A DNA stretch of 64,000 nt from assembly GCF_965363235.1 (NCBI RefSeq), contig NC_134840.1:93570416-93634415 (forward strand). Reading direction: 5' to 3'. Below, in pieces: positions 10,486 through 21,930 of the stretch. Position 1 is the stretch's first letter; each line of letters opens with the position of its first letter. The notes under the pieces are model-generated. The model saw only the letters and a program-made list of their open reading frames with translations, was not told where the DNA came from and did no database searches. Both the position numbers and the translations under genes were made by a program. The DNA comes from Mytilus galloprovincialis. Taxonomy: Eukaryota > Mollusca > Bivalvia > Mytilida > Mytilidae.

Positions 10486-13210
10486 ATGTTTCTGATCTTT
10501 ATCATAGTTTTCTCTTTTTTAACAGCAAAGAAAAACATTCTAGTGTGTACTCGGAAATCAAGATTGTATGGTAATGTTAACTTGAGGGAAAGTAGTAAAC
10601 CATCTGTATTTCGTGATTTAACGAAAAAGGAAATTGCAGGAATTCTTGATTACCTTTATAACCGTTCAGATTTAAACCTTACAACCGCAGATAAAGCAGC
10701 AATTAATTCAAACTATATTTTCAGTTCTGAAATATTTTTGCCACCAAAAAGAGACGTATTGAAACATTTAGATACACATTGTGTTCAGCCTAAACGTGAA
10801 GCCCGTGTAATGATTCTTCGAGGCGGTATCTCCACTCCAGATGTTATAGAGATTATTGTGAGTCCTTTACCAAACCCGACTGGTTATCGGCATGTTCCTT
10901 ACCTACCAAAATCTATTCCATTTATTGATCGTCCTATTGACGTTTTTGATTACAATCTCACGCCATTGCTAGAACAAATTGATAAAGTTGTAGGAAAAAT
11001 ACTAAATGAATTATATGGTGGTCGTTTGGTCAACTGTGGTGATCGCTGTTTGGTTTTTAATCTCAACAGCCAATTGACGACTCTACTGTCTGGTGTCAGG
11101 AAACGTTTGTGGTTTAGTTGGTTGTATCAATTCACGGAATATTTTTTGTTACGGCCCGTAGATTTTGCAGTACTCCGAGAAGTAGATAATAACGGTAATA
11201 ATACTATAATCAAGATTTGGTTTAATGGATTATTGTTTAATAGCCTGGAGGAAATAGTTCCATACTATAATACATACAAGGAATATATCAATAAAATTCC
11301 CTTTCCAACAAACGCTGAGAAAAACGACAAGACTATCAGTTCTAGAGGCGAACCATCGTTTAAAATACCTCTAAAAGACCCATCACAAGTATCTCCAGAT
11401 GGTGTACGTTACAATATCAACGACAGACACGTGTCATATTCGTACTGGGAATTTGATATTGGGATGTCTGTATTCTACGGACCACGGCTATATGATATTC
11501 GCTACAAAGGCGAACGTATTGCTTATGAAATTAGTCTTCAAGAACTTGCCAATTTTTATTCCGGAGATAAGCCACAGGAACATGTACTTAATTACTTAGA
11601 CTCTATGTATAAGATTGGTGCGAGGGCAAAATATTTACATCCTGGTGTTGATTGTCCAAATGATGCCACTTTTATAAGTTCTTCTTTTAAGGTTGACACA
11701 CAAGATGAACCTATGACTAATGAGCGTGCATTCTGTATATTTGAGCACAATACTGGAATGCCACTCCGTCGCCATAACGGTTACTTTCGATATATCCATC
11801 GATTTTATGAAGGAGTTGCAAATGTAGTTTTGATCGTCAGAACCATTCCTACGATTGACATTTATGACTATATCATTGATTTTATATTTTATCAAAATGG
11901 CGCCATAGAAGTTAAAATAACACCTACTGGAATAGTGACAAGTTCATGGCATACACATGACAACCCGTACAGTTTTCAAGTTGATAAAAATCTGATGTCG
12001 CCATTACACCAGCATTTGTTTAATTTCAAAATTGACCTTGATATCAAAGGTACAAGCAATAGATTTCAAACTGTCGACATAGAACCGGATGTTGTGGAAA
12101 ACGTATGTCACAAAAAACCAGGTTCTACAATTGTTCAAAATAGATTCATAAAAAGATTGAAACAGACGGAACTTGAGGCGGCTTATAAGTTCAACTTCGA
12201 TTATCCGAAAGTACTGACTTTTGTAAACAATAACAAAAAAGATAAATTTGGAAACTCCCCTGGTTACAAATTGATAAATAAAGGGATGACTAAGTTTATG
12301 AGACCACCAAAAGACGGAAATAACCCAGCTGTGAGCTGGTCCCAGTACCAACTAGCAGTCACAAAATATAAGGACAGTGAGCCATATTCCAGCTCAGTAT
12401 ATACCCACTCAGATAATCCTGTATTTTCTTTTCAAGAATTTATTGATGACAATAAGAATATTGTAGACAAGGTAAGTAAGTTTGAAATACTGTGGTCCTT
12501 TTTTGGTCATTTAGCGCTTCACTATTTCAATGTTTATATACATTCATCGCTTTCAAATATTTGGCTTTCAACGTTCATGTACATGTCCGAGACAATGTTA
12601 AAAACAAATATATAATTTGTAGTTTATTTTATGAGGTACCAAAGAGACATCATAAAAAAAGAACCACTGAAATGTTGTCTTATATATAACCTGTGTGATC
12701 ACTTATTGTCAAATCTTGATTTTTCTGTTTAGTGTTTTGTGGAAGTTTTTCGTCGTGTTCGTTGTTTTTCTTTTGCTAAGGCGTTGTCAATTTCTGATTT
12801 GGGAATATCAGCGTGGTATCTTCGCCTTTATTTTATTGATAAAGCTAAAATCTTTCACTCGTCAGTATTTTCCTCAAATGTTTCTAATAAAAACCTAAAT
12901 GTCTATTTTACAGGATCTTGTTGCGTGGGTTACAATGGGTATGCATCATGTTGTACAGAAAGAGGACTTACCTGTCACACATACACCTGGGCAATCGCAC
13001 AGTACATTCTTAATACCGTTTAATTACTTTGATGAGAGTCCTGGCATGTCGGTGGGAAATGCAGTGCGAATTGATGCAGTCGATGTCAATGGAAAGACTA
13101 AAGTCGCAATCAAAAGATATGGTACTAAAAGTGATGTCAACTGTATTCCTAAGAAAACTTATTATGATGAAATATTGAAGAAAAATCCGTGTCTTGCTGT
13201 TGAGTGTTAA
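10486..13210 (+). CDS. Copper amine oxidase (AOC family) copy B
   Basis: Two exons, 10486-12471 and 12914-13210, joined in phase 0, give about 760 residues, the usual length for animal AOC1/AOC3-type enzymes. Such enzymes use copper and a topaquinone made from a tyrosine to oxidise primary amines. Visible parts: N2-like domain (about 39-120; SVFRDLTKKEI), N3-like domain (about 150-270), catalytic domain from about 300 with EISLQE, catalytic-base Asp372 in YLDS, the GVDCPNDATF and AFCIFEHNTG cysteines, cofactor Tyr460 in IYDY, copper ligands His508 and His510 (LHQHL), and His674 from the last exon. Oddities: the residue before Tyr460 is Ile where the family has Asn (NYD), and the later Trp of YxWD is Ile. 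The start is uncertain: residues 1-14 are hydrophobic and could be a signal peptide or anchor, but the same bases resemble a polypyrimidine tract ending AACAG at 10521-10525, so the exon may begin at 10526 after an unseen upstream exon. A TAA precedes the ATG in frame. Confidence 0.92.
12472..12913 (+). other. Intron of amine oxidase copy B
   Basis: The donor is AAG/GTAAGTAAG at 12472 and the acceptor TTTTACAG/GAT at 12913. Splicing restores IVDK-DLVAWVT, the uninterrupted family sequence, and the phase is 0. The intron is nearly identical to 1-437 of copy A. Confidence 0.92.
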
Positions 13211-13218
13211 TTATCACA

Positions 13219-13224
13219 AATAAA
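13219..13224 (+). promoter_or_regulatory. Polyadenylation signal of copy B
   Basis: AATAAA nine bases after the stop, conserved in place with copy A (743-748). Confidence 0.45.
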
Positions 13225-13459
13225 CATGAAAACACGTTTTTTGTTGGTTAGTGGTTTTCTTTAATACAAGCAAGTCTTAACTTATTGACGACCTTAAGCT
13301 ATTATTTAGTTTACTATGAATATGAATGTCAACTTTAGTTTATACTTTTGGTCTTCATTACATACAAAAGATTAAAATTTGAAAATATCTTTAAACTGGC
13401 AATTTAAGTCCTCAGTAAATAAAAATCGAAAAAATATGTCAGGGTTATGCTTTGTTAAT

Positions 13460-13749
13460 AATAATAAACTCATCATAGATACCAGGATTAAAATTTTATA
13501 TTTACGCCAGACGCGCGTTTCGTCTCCAAAAGACTCATCAGTGATGTTCGAATCAAAAAATGTTTATTGGGCCAAATAAAGTACGAAGTTGAAGAGCATT
13601 GAGGATAAAAAAAATTCCTAAAAGTTTTGCCAAATACAACTAAGGTAATCTATTCCTGAGGTAGAAACCTTTGTTTTTTAAAATTTCAATGTTTTGTTAA
13701 CAGTTAACTTATAATTATGAACATATCAATGATAACTCAAGTCAAAAGA
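13460..13749 (-). repeat. Family B repeat, paralogous to 1143-1418
   Basis: Same insertion and same truncation point as in the copy A flank. The homology between the two gene flanks stops at the inner end of this repeat. Confidence 0.75.
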
Positions 13750-13859
13750 ACGTGTGAAATTGACATTGCATGAACAAAAACAAATGGGTTGATCTATACG
13801 ATATATCTGTGTCTCACCTAAGTCGTGATATGTTGTCAGAATCTTAGATCAGGAATTTC

Positions 13860-14035
13860 ATGCAGCTGTCATACAAGTGAGCTATCTAACATAAGGAAAT
13901 GCCTGTCCCGTGTCAGCTATATGACAGTTGTTTTGCATTCATTTGATTGTTTGAGCTTTTGGTTTTGCCATTTTGTAAGTGACTTCTCGATTTGAATTTC
14001 ATCGAAGTTCGGTTTTTTTGTGTAGTTTACTTTGT
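13860..14035 (-). repeat. Dispersed repeat family I, fragment
   Basis: Reverse-strand match to 18905-19265, with ATATGACAGTTGTT, TTTGATTGTTTGAGCTTTTG and the ATACAAGTGAG tail. Confidence 0.55.
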
Positions 14036-14109
14036 AGATACCAGAAAACCCTATAATCTGTTATCTACCAACTGTGGCTTTTCCAATTGTGACATTTTTA
14101 TTGATTAAA

Positions 14110-14413
14110 CAAGCCCAGTAGTCAGCACTTTTTGTGCTGACATGAATTATCATTGATATGGTTATATTTAAAAATTAACTGTTTACAAAATTTTGAATTT
14201 TTGAAAAACTAAGGCTTTTCTACCTCAGGCATAGGTTACCTTAGCTTTATTTGGCATAACTTTTAGGAATTTTGGTCCTTATTGCTCTTCAACTTCGTAC
14301 TTTATTTGGCTTTTTTAACTTTTTGGATTCGAGCGTCACTGATGAGTCTTTTGTAGACGAAACGCGTCTGGCGTTTATACAAAATTTCGTCCTGGTATCT
14401 ATGGTGAGTTTAT
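14110..14413 (+). repeat. Family B repeat, near full-length copy
   Basis: It runs from AAGCCCAGTAGTCAGCACTT through the ACTAAGG and CTTCAACTTCGTAC blocks and CACTGATGAGTCTT to CCTGGTATCTATGGTGAGTT. There are no terminal inverted repeats and no coding capacity. Confidence 0.8.
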
Positions 14414-14549
14414 TCATAGGGTGCGTCATTTTGCATGTCGGGAGACGGTTTAAATGTCGATGAGCAAGGTCCCGCTCTTTTTTCGAATTCATGGAATGCA
14501 TTTATATTATGTTTTTTTACCTTGATTTGTCTTTTCTTCATCGATCTAC

Positions 14550-14791
14550 ATAAATTTCCTGTTAAAAAACTCTGAATTTTTCGAAAAACTAAGGATTTTC
14601 TTATCCCAGGATAGGATTACCTTAACCGTATTTGGCAGAAATTTTTTGAAATTTTTTGTCCTCAATGCTCTTGAACTTTGTACTTGTTTGGCTTTACAAC
14701 TAGTTTGATCTGAGCGTCACTGATGAGTCTTATGAAGACAAAACGCGCATCTGGCGTATTAAATTATAATCCTGGTACCTTTGATAACTAT
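14550..14791 (+). repeat. Family B repeat, 5'-truncated copy
   Basis: It matches the second two thirds of 14110-14413 and ends in the alternative AATCCTGGTACCTTTGATAA terminus, like the copy at 8746-9145. Confidence 0.75.
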
Positions 14792-15002
14792 TGTAAACTA
14801 CTTTCGTCTTTATTTCATAATTGATATGTAGGAATTCTAGCATATTACAGGAATGTGTATATGATTTCAAAATTTTTCGCGGAATTCAATATCGCGATTC
14901 CCATATACCCGCCAATATAAGCTAAAATAAACACCCCGCAAATATAACCCGCTATACGGTATATGTATATTGTTACGATCACTTTTTAATTTCTTAATGA
15001 GA

Positions 15003-15755
15003 TATATAAAAAAAAAAAAGATGTGGTATTCTTGCCAATGAGACATCTCTTCAAACGGGACTAAATAACAAAGAACTTAACAGCAATAGTTCACCGTAAG
15101 GCCTTCAACAATGAACACAGCCCATACCCCATGTTTTGCTATAAAAAGTCCTCAAGTTACAAATGTAAAATATTTCATACGTGAAAACTAATGGTCTAAT
15201 TAATGTACAAATAATAAACAAAAAACAAATATGAAACACAGTAACAAACGAAAGCCACTAAATAAACTCATCATAGATACCAGGACTAAATTTGGTACAT
15301 ACGCCAGACGCACGTTTCGTCTATAAAAGACTCATCAGTGACGCTCGAATCCAAAAAAGTTAAAAAGGCCAAATGAAGTTTGAAGTTGATGAGCTTACAG
15401 GCTGATGACTTAGGGCAGTCATATACATTCAGAATGTAAGCGGGATCACAACCCTTCCCTAACCTGAGACAGTGGTGTAGCGGAAAAACATAAGAACAAA
15501 CTGAAAGTGAATGTGACCGAGTACGTATACATCTAAACTTCAAAAAGACACTAAGTACAGATCTGAGAGTACTCGCAGTTACAGGCAGCTATTTCAATGC
15601 CGAAACAACAAAAAACAAAGCATGCATCTAAGACTTAAGTATCAATCAGTACAACATCCAGCGGATTTATCGGAAAGACGTTATAAAAAGTCAAAGCAAT
15701 GCCAAGATCCAGGTATCAACAGATTGTTGATCCATAAAAGTGCATATGTATATAA
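15003..15755 (+). repeat. Dispersed repeat family C, long copy with nested B
   Basis: It begins AAGATGTGGTATTCTTGCCA, continues with GGCCTTCAACAATGAACAC, and after an interruption resumes with TTACAGGCTGATGACTTAGG, CTAACCTGAGACAGTGGTGT and CAGATCTGAGAGTACTCGCA. As I remember it, this is among the commonest mussel repeats. Its class is unclear; it carries no evident protein. Confidence 0.7.
15261..15394 (-). repeat. Family B fragment inserted in family C
   Basis: AATAAACTCATCATAGATAC to GAAGTTGATGAGC interrupts the C copy between CCACTA and TTACAGGC, which are nearly continuous in the C sequence as I know it. B therefore moved after this C copy was in place. Confidence 0.7.
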
Positions 15756-16265
15756 AAAATAATATTTAGTTTGCTTTAAATTTACTGATAACGAAATCTG
15801 TATTAATACCAATTAACACAATCTTCAAAATCTAATTACAGTGTTGAATTGATAAACTTTTAGAAGAAGTTTATTTATAAGATCGATAATTTTACCAGGA
15901 TCGTTTCTTAATTTGCGTGCTCGGTAAACAACATCTTCCTAAACATGAGGATGTACTATCTCGTTTAAAATAAGTTATCTTCAGGTATAAATAACCGAAC
16001 TTCAAAACCAAATCGTTATATCTATGGAAGAATAGTATAGGTTTTGAGTCATTTGTGATAACAAAATCCCTGACTTACTTATTTACCAGTAAAACATAGA
16101 TTACGTCCGTTAGAATTTGAAACGTCACAACTTGCACGGTCACAGCAAACGAGTTGTGTAAATATAACACAGTAAGATGGTGTCAAAGGAAAATCATCAT
16201 CCAAAAGTTAAAATTATGGAACGAATAATCAATTTTACATGATTTTGAGTCCTGTTATATTGTAT
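15756..16265. other. AT-rich intergenic DNA, no feature seen
   Basis: No frame or repeat family is recognisable. Confidence 0.35.
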
Positions 16266-17031
16266 CACCAGCCCAGTAGTCAGCCCTTCTATGTTGACAT
16301 GAATTATCATGGATATTAAATGTTTACAAACATTTAATTTTTACAATACTAAGAATTTTCTACTGAAGGGATAGATAACCATAGCTGCATTTAGCAAAAA
16401 TTTAAGAAAATTTTGGTCCTCAATGCTATTCAACTTCTTATTTGGCCTGTTGAACTTTTTTAGGAATAAAACCACTAATTTATTGTCCCATTGCTTTCTA
16501 TGTTAAATTCCTTGATTTTAAACTTTCATAGCTCTTTCGTTTTAAGTTCAAATGAAGTGACACTCATTCCATGTCAAAACATTACCTTCTGGTAACCCAT
16601 GCTGGAAAAATCATCATACCTTTAATTGCATATAAGGACGCACTGGTTCCCCGAAGTTCGAAAGTACTAAAACAGGTACTTCAGATCTGAGAATCAGGCA
16701 ATAAAGGCCCTCATGTTTCAATTTCATACGACTTTTTTATTTTTTAATATTATCATTCAACAAAGGTTCTACAATGATCCACAGTCATTCACCTTTCATT
16801 TGATACCGAAATTGCCAAAATAATTTACAAATTAAAAAAGTTACAGCTAAGTGTAGGAACTATTTTGTTTTAAATATGTACTACTTTCTTGTATGTTCTT
16901 TCAGACCGGGCCCGAATTAGTGGTTCTATACCTTTTAGATTCAAGCATCACTGATAAGTCTTGTTCAGACGAAACGCGCGTCTGGCGCAAATTCATAATT
17001 TCGATCCTGGTATCTATGATGATTTTATTTA
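16266..17031 (+). repeat. Family B repeat split by a TIR element
   Basis: The left part (16266-16463) starts CACCAGCCCAGTAGTCAGC. The right part (16933-17031) has ATCACTGATAAGTCTT, ACGAAACGCGCG and ends GATCCTGGTATCTATGATGA. The two parts are continuous in other B copies. Confidence 0.75.
16464..16932. mobile_element. Small non-autonomous TIR transposon inserted in family B
   Basis: The 469-bp insert starts GAATAAAACCACTAATT and ends AATTAGTGGTTCTATACC, an 11-base perfect inverted core (AACCACTAATT). TTTTAG flanks it on both sides (16458-16463 and 16933-16938), a plausible target duplication; eight-base hAT-type duplication with mismatches is possible. There is no coding sequence. Confidence 0.6.
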
Positions 17032-17289
17032 TAGTTATTTACCGTTTACGTATACTATAGCATAATATAAAAGATATAAAAGGCTTTTAAAAAAAATTTA
17101 ATATATATTACAGAATGAATTTTGCATACATTATTTGCATAACAATAATATTGACATTTAAAAGTATATAAAAGTTTATTGTCAGAACTCCCGATTGTAT
17201 GCATTATAAATTTAGTTTTTCTTTTAAAACTAGTGAAATAAAGTACTGTTCCTCCTCAATGAAATGGTGTTTTATATACATATTTATGA

Positions 17290-17590
17290 CTTTCGAAAGG
17301 TTCTCCATACCTTAATAAAGTAATTCGAAAAATTAATCAGAAATAACACGATGTTTTGATTTATATCAATTATATAAATCAAAACATAAAGGTTCTTCCC
17401 GATTATTTTTTCGAATTTTATAATTAAAGGCGTTGAGAAACCTTTGGTGACCCCACAGTTTAAATGTCTATCGTAGGTACGTCGTGAACAGTGGTCGTTA
17501 CAGACAAACGTTCACGTAAATTGTCCCAGTCAATGGATGAATTTAATGTGTCAATCAATGGCCACAGCCACACTGTTTTGAATTTCATTC
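17290..17590. mobile_element. Truncated copy of the 441-bp palindromic element
   Basis: The right arm ends CTGTTTTGAATTTCATTC and is followed by TA, as in 28108-28548. The left arm is cut short near 17290. Its right arm corresponds to the left arm of the full copy, so the two lie in opposite orientation. Confidence 0.75.
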
Positions 17591-17939
17591 TATTTAGATA
17601 TATCAATGAATCATAATAATGCAATCAAGAAATATATATAAAACAAAAATGAAAAATCTTAAGCTGCTTCTGATCTTTGTTCTAATGACAGTTTAAAAAA
17701 GAACAGCAGATTAATTTCACATTTTCAGGTGACTAGGGTTATTATCGTGTGATAGGTGTATTATTCTTCGAAGAAGGCACTGTGACACTCGATTACGGGA
17801 AATTAGAAAAAGATATGATTTGCATCAAAAATCAAGATTGCTCCTCCATCAAATAAAAAAATGTCTGTGAATCAATATCTTTTTGTAACCGTTTATCTAA
17901 ATCAAAACTTATGAATTTTATGTGTAATATATACTTATA

Positions 17940-18655
17940 AGGTAGCACAATACAAAGATTTTTCACTTCCAATCAGACAACTTTAAACTGATATAATTCA
18001 TTTCTTCCTTCTTTGAATTTTATAAATGAGGTACCAAAAGAAAGAGGAAAGATTAATCTTTCAAATTGTGATAATTTCATTATGACTTAATTATTACATA
18101 ATTAATTGTCATGTAATCAGTTGATATATTGTGATGTCCACACTTGAATGCATTTAGCGTCTTTGTTCTTCATAGCATCTCAAAATATTTGAAAGATTCT
18201 TGTGTAACACAGCTTGAACACCAAAACTGTGTCTCAGATTTTCAAAAACATCAATAGAACAAATTTTATACACAATTAAATTAAGTGATCTCTTGTGAAT
18301 TGATGTTGCAAACTTCATTTGAGGTTTATGAGAGAATGAAATACAATATGAAAAATCTGAGACACAGTTTTGGAGGTCAAACTGTGTTGTACAAGAATTT
18401 ATAAAATATTTTGAGATTCTATGAATAACAACGAAGCTAAATTCACTCAAGTATGGACATCACAATATAGCAACTAATTACATAACAATTGATTATGTAA
18501 TAATTATGTCATAATGAAATTATCACAATTTGAAAGATTAATCTTTCCTCTTTCTTTTGGTACCTCATTTATAAAATTCAAAGAAGGATGACATGAATTA
18601 TATCAGTTTATAGTTGTCTGATTGGAAGTGAAAAAATCTTTGTATTGTGCTACCT
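17940..18655. mobile_element. Long palindromic foldback element, 716 bp
   Basis: Arms of about 305 bp (17940-18245 and 18349-18655) are near-perfect reverse complements, starting AGGTAGCACAATACAAAG and ending CTTTGTATTGTGCTACCT, around a spacer of about 100 bp. TA stands on each side (17938-17939 and 18656-18657), compatible with a TA target duplication. No transposase is encoded. The arms carry matching internal blocks such as GAGACACAGTTTTGG and its complement. Confidence 0.8.
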
Positions 18656-18904
18656 TAACTCAACGTTATTTTGCAAGTTATTTTCATTCATTGATCCTTA
18701 TTTTCTAAATCGGATTCTATTATTAGAACACAGTTATACAATCAATTCATTTCTATTCCTTTTATCTTTTCTAAAGCCAGGTGTTATTTGCGTACTTTAC
18801 AATGTAAAAAAAGGCAGCGGTGACTCTTGTCATAAATGGAAATAAGAGTTATCTTTCGTTGGTCAAATAAGAAGACTACTTATAATTACATTGTATTGCA
18901 ACGA

Positions 18905-19265
18905 ACTCGTCACGAAAAAATTCAGTAAAAAGTAAAATCACAAAAATACTGAACTCAGAGGAAAATCAATTCGGAAAGTCCATAATCACATGGCAAAATC
19001 AAATAACAAAACGCATCAAAAACGAATGGACAAGAACTGTCATATTCCTGACTTGGTACAGGCATTTTCAAATGTAGAAAATGGTGGATTGAACCTGGTT
19101 TTATAGCTAGCTAAACCTCTCACTTGTATGACAGTCGCATCAAATTTCATTATATAGTCACCGATGCGTGAACAAAACAAACAGACATAATAGGTAAAAA
19201 TGTCAAAAATAGGGGTACAGCAGTCAACATTGTGTTATCATCTTAATCACTATAAAAACAACAAA
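18905..19265 (+). repeat. Dispersed repeat family I
   Basis: It has AAAATACTGAACTCAGAGG, CATATTCCTGACTTGGTACA, GGTTTTATAGCTAGCTAAAC and GGGGTACAGCAGTCAACATT, matching what I recall of abundant mussel sequence and the reverse copies at 13860-14035 and 37265-37460. Confidence 0.65.
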
Positions 19266-20339
19266 TGTAACGAAGAAGCACAAAAAGGCATACATCAAAT
19301 TAACATCCTCATTTTGATTATATTTTACGATTATATTTGTCTATGTAAAATGCACCAATCAAGGAAGGACGGTATGGGTACTGGTGTAAAATTGCGCGTT
19401 TGATCAATAAAAATGTAGACTTGCTCGAAGACATTTTTTAGATCCTGTTATGCACTCAAACCACAGAAAGTTGAGGGAACTCATGATTACGAAAAACTAT
19501 AAAATAATCCAATGAAAAACATTCATCTGCAAATAAACTCATCACAGATACAAGGATTAAGTTTTGTAAAACAAATGCATATGATTAAAAGATTCTGGCA
19601 GAATTTTAAAAGTGAGAAAATAACGTGTTATTAAAAACAGGGGGCAAATTTATTTGCATTAATGCATTTATGTAAATCATGTTGTTTCTTGTAAAACTAG
19701 TGAAACAAAATATTATCTCTCCTCAATGAAATGTTGTTTAATACACAGATATATACCAATGAATCGTAATGACTCATTTAAGAAATATATATATAGAAAA
19801 AATGAAAAATCCAGCTACTTCTGTCGCCAGTTGTAATGACTTTTTTGCAAAACAATTAGACGATATTGTCGATGACTAAGGTTAGATAATTTAATTATAT
19901 TATCATTTTTAGTTGTAATATTCTTTGAATAAGGCACTATGCCACTCGATGACGTAAAAATAGATAAAAGATTATATGCAGCATAAATATTTGTTCTAAG
20001 ATAACTTCATTGCTTCTCTGTCTTCTAATAAAAATTCGTTTGTTATTAAGCGAACTAATATCTTATTGTAACCGTTTGAAATAAAACTTAAGTCATTTTC
20101 TTTGGTGTTCAAAGGGAAAAAACTCATCTTTATTGTCACGTTTGTTAGTTTCATTCATTGAACCTTATTTTCTGTATTGAATTGAAGGTTACAATTATAC
20201 AGTTATACAATAAGTATTGTTTTTGTTTGTGCATTATATCGTTTTCCAAGCTGAGCGTTATTTGCATATTTTACAATGAAAAACAAAATGTTGACTCCGG
20301 TTACTTTTGTCATTAATAAAGGCAACAGTAGTAAACCCG
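19266..20339. other. AT-rich intergenic DNA with a B fragment
   Basis: A short family B terminus lies at about 19533-19575 (AATAAACTCATCACAGATAC). Otherwise no feature is recognisable. Confidence 0.35.
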
Positions 20340-20870
20340 CTGTTCAAAACTCGTAAATCTATGAACAAAAAACAAAATTGGGGTAACAAACTAAAACTGA
20401 GGGAAACGCATTAAATATAAGAGGAGAACAACGACACAACATTAAAATGAAACATACACAGAAACGGACTAAGCATTAGACAGCATCCGATGAGAATAAC
20501 AAATATACTAATAACATCAAAACCAAATACATGAATTTGGGATAGAAAAGTACCGTGACACGTCTTATAGTAATGTGAATTCACACTCAAATATAAGAGA
20601 AAACAAACGACACAACGGAAACACAACATTAAAATGTTACACACACAGAAACGATTATAATATAACAATGGCCATTTTCCTGACTTGGTACAGGACATTT
20701 TTAAAGATAAAAATGGTGGGTTGAACCTGGTTTTGTGGCATGCCAAACCTCGCACTTTAATGGCAATGTTAAATATAACATTGAAATGACAACATAATAT
20801 TACAGGACTACAATACAAATAAATAGGAGAACGTATTAGACAAGGAAACACATGATTAATAGATAACAAA
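20340..20870 (+). repeat. Dispersed repeat family D
   Basis: It contains GTGACACGTCTTATAGTAAT, ACACACAGAAACG, TTCCTGACTTGGTACAGGAC and GGCATGCCAAACCTCGCACT. A partial relative is at 29160-29445. The 152-codon reverse frame across it is a repeat by-product. Confidence 0.6.
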
Positions 20871-21649
20871 AGGCATCAGGTTTAAAATTCAAAACTTTAA
20901 AAGTTATAAAATGAAACAAGAGTTATCTTTCATAGGTCAAATAAGAAAACTGCTAAGACTATTTATTTGACCATACCGCAGAAAACTCCTCACGAAAAAA
21001 AACCAGCACAGGATACAAAAAAATGGAGACCTGCTCGAAGAAATTTTAAAGACTTGTCATGCTTAATACTACTAAAAGTTAATAAAAATATATTGGTTGA
21101 AGGAACTCACGAATACACATTTTTGGAAAGATGCACCCCGTTAAGCGTCCAAAACTACAAAAAAATCAAACAATGGGTCCATTCTGGTGAACAGTAAGTG
21201 AAATTATCCATAGTCTTTGTTTTCCAATGCTAAGTCCAGTTCTAAATTGCTTTTACCATAATTCTTTTGAAAAGTTTCCAAAATGGTTATCAAAATCGCA
21301 AATATTATATAATTTTTGTGAAATAATACTTTAAACTACAAAAAAAATAATATTAGAAGGGAAAATAATGGAAACAGTAGTAAAGCAGTGTTGAAAGGTT
21401 ATAAATCGATTGAGAAAAAAAAAACAAATCCGGGTTACAAACCATAACTGAAGCACATACATCAACTATATATGATAAGAGTAAAATAAAGGAGCACTGC
21501 GAAATGCAAAAGATAGCAATTCTACGAAAACATAACATAGTCCATGTGTGCAACTCTTTATGTATTGGAAACATACTGCCTATTAATTTAAATAATCTAT
21601 TTGTATAAAAGAGAAGAATGATGCAGTAGTTTTGTTCCTGTGTTTATAT
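20871..21649. other. AT-rich intergenic DNA, no feature seen
   Basis: Short frames only, none recognisable. Confidence 0.3.
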
Positions 21650-21930
21650 AAAAGTGTAACCTCTCGTGATACATCACTCCACAAGGGACCAAATGACGTA
21701 GAAGGTAAGCTACTATTAAAAGTCACCGTGCGACCTTCGGAGAAACACCCATATGACAAGCATTACAAGGCCCAGAAATGGTAAATGTAAAACACATAAA
21801 ACAAAAAAACTAACCGCCTGACTTAAGTTTAAAACAATAAACGAAAAGCAGATATGATACATACAGCAACAAACGACATGCAAGGACTGTATTGCATGCT
21901 CCTGACTTGGGACTGGCACATGTATGTCCA
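21650..21930 (+). repeat. Dispersed repeat family C, diverged copy
   Basis: It has ACAAGGGACCAAATGACGTA, AAAACTAACCGCCTGACTTA and CTCCTGACTTGGGACTGGCA, in the same order as in other C copies. Confidence 0.6.

Noticed and set aside
20411-20869. 152-codon reverse frame
   Set aside because: It runs through repeat family D and has no protein similarity I recognise.
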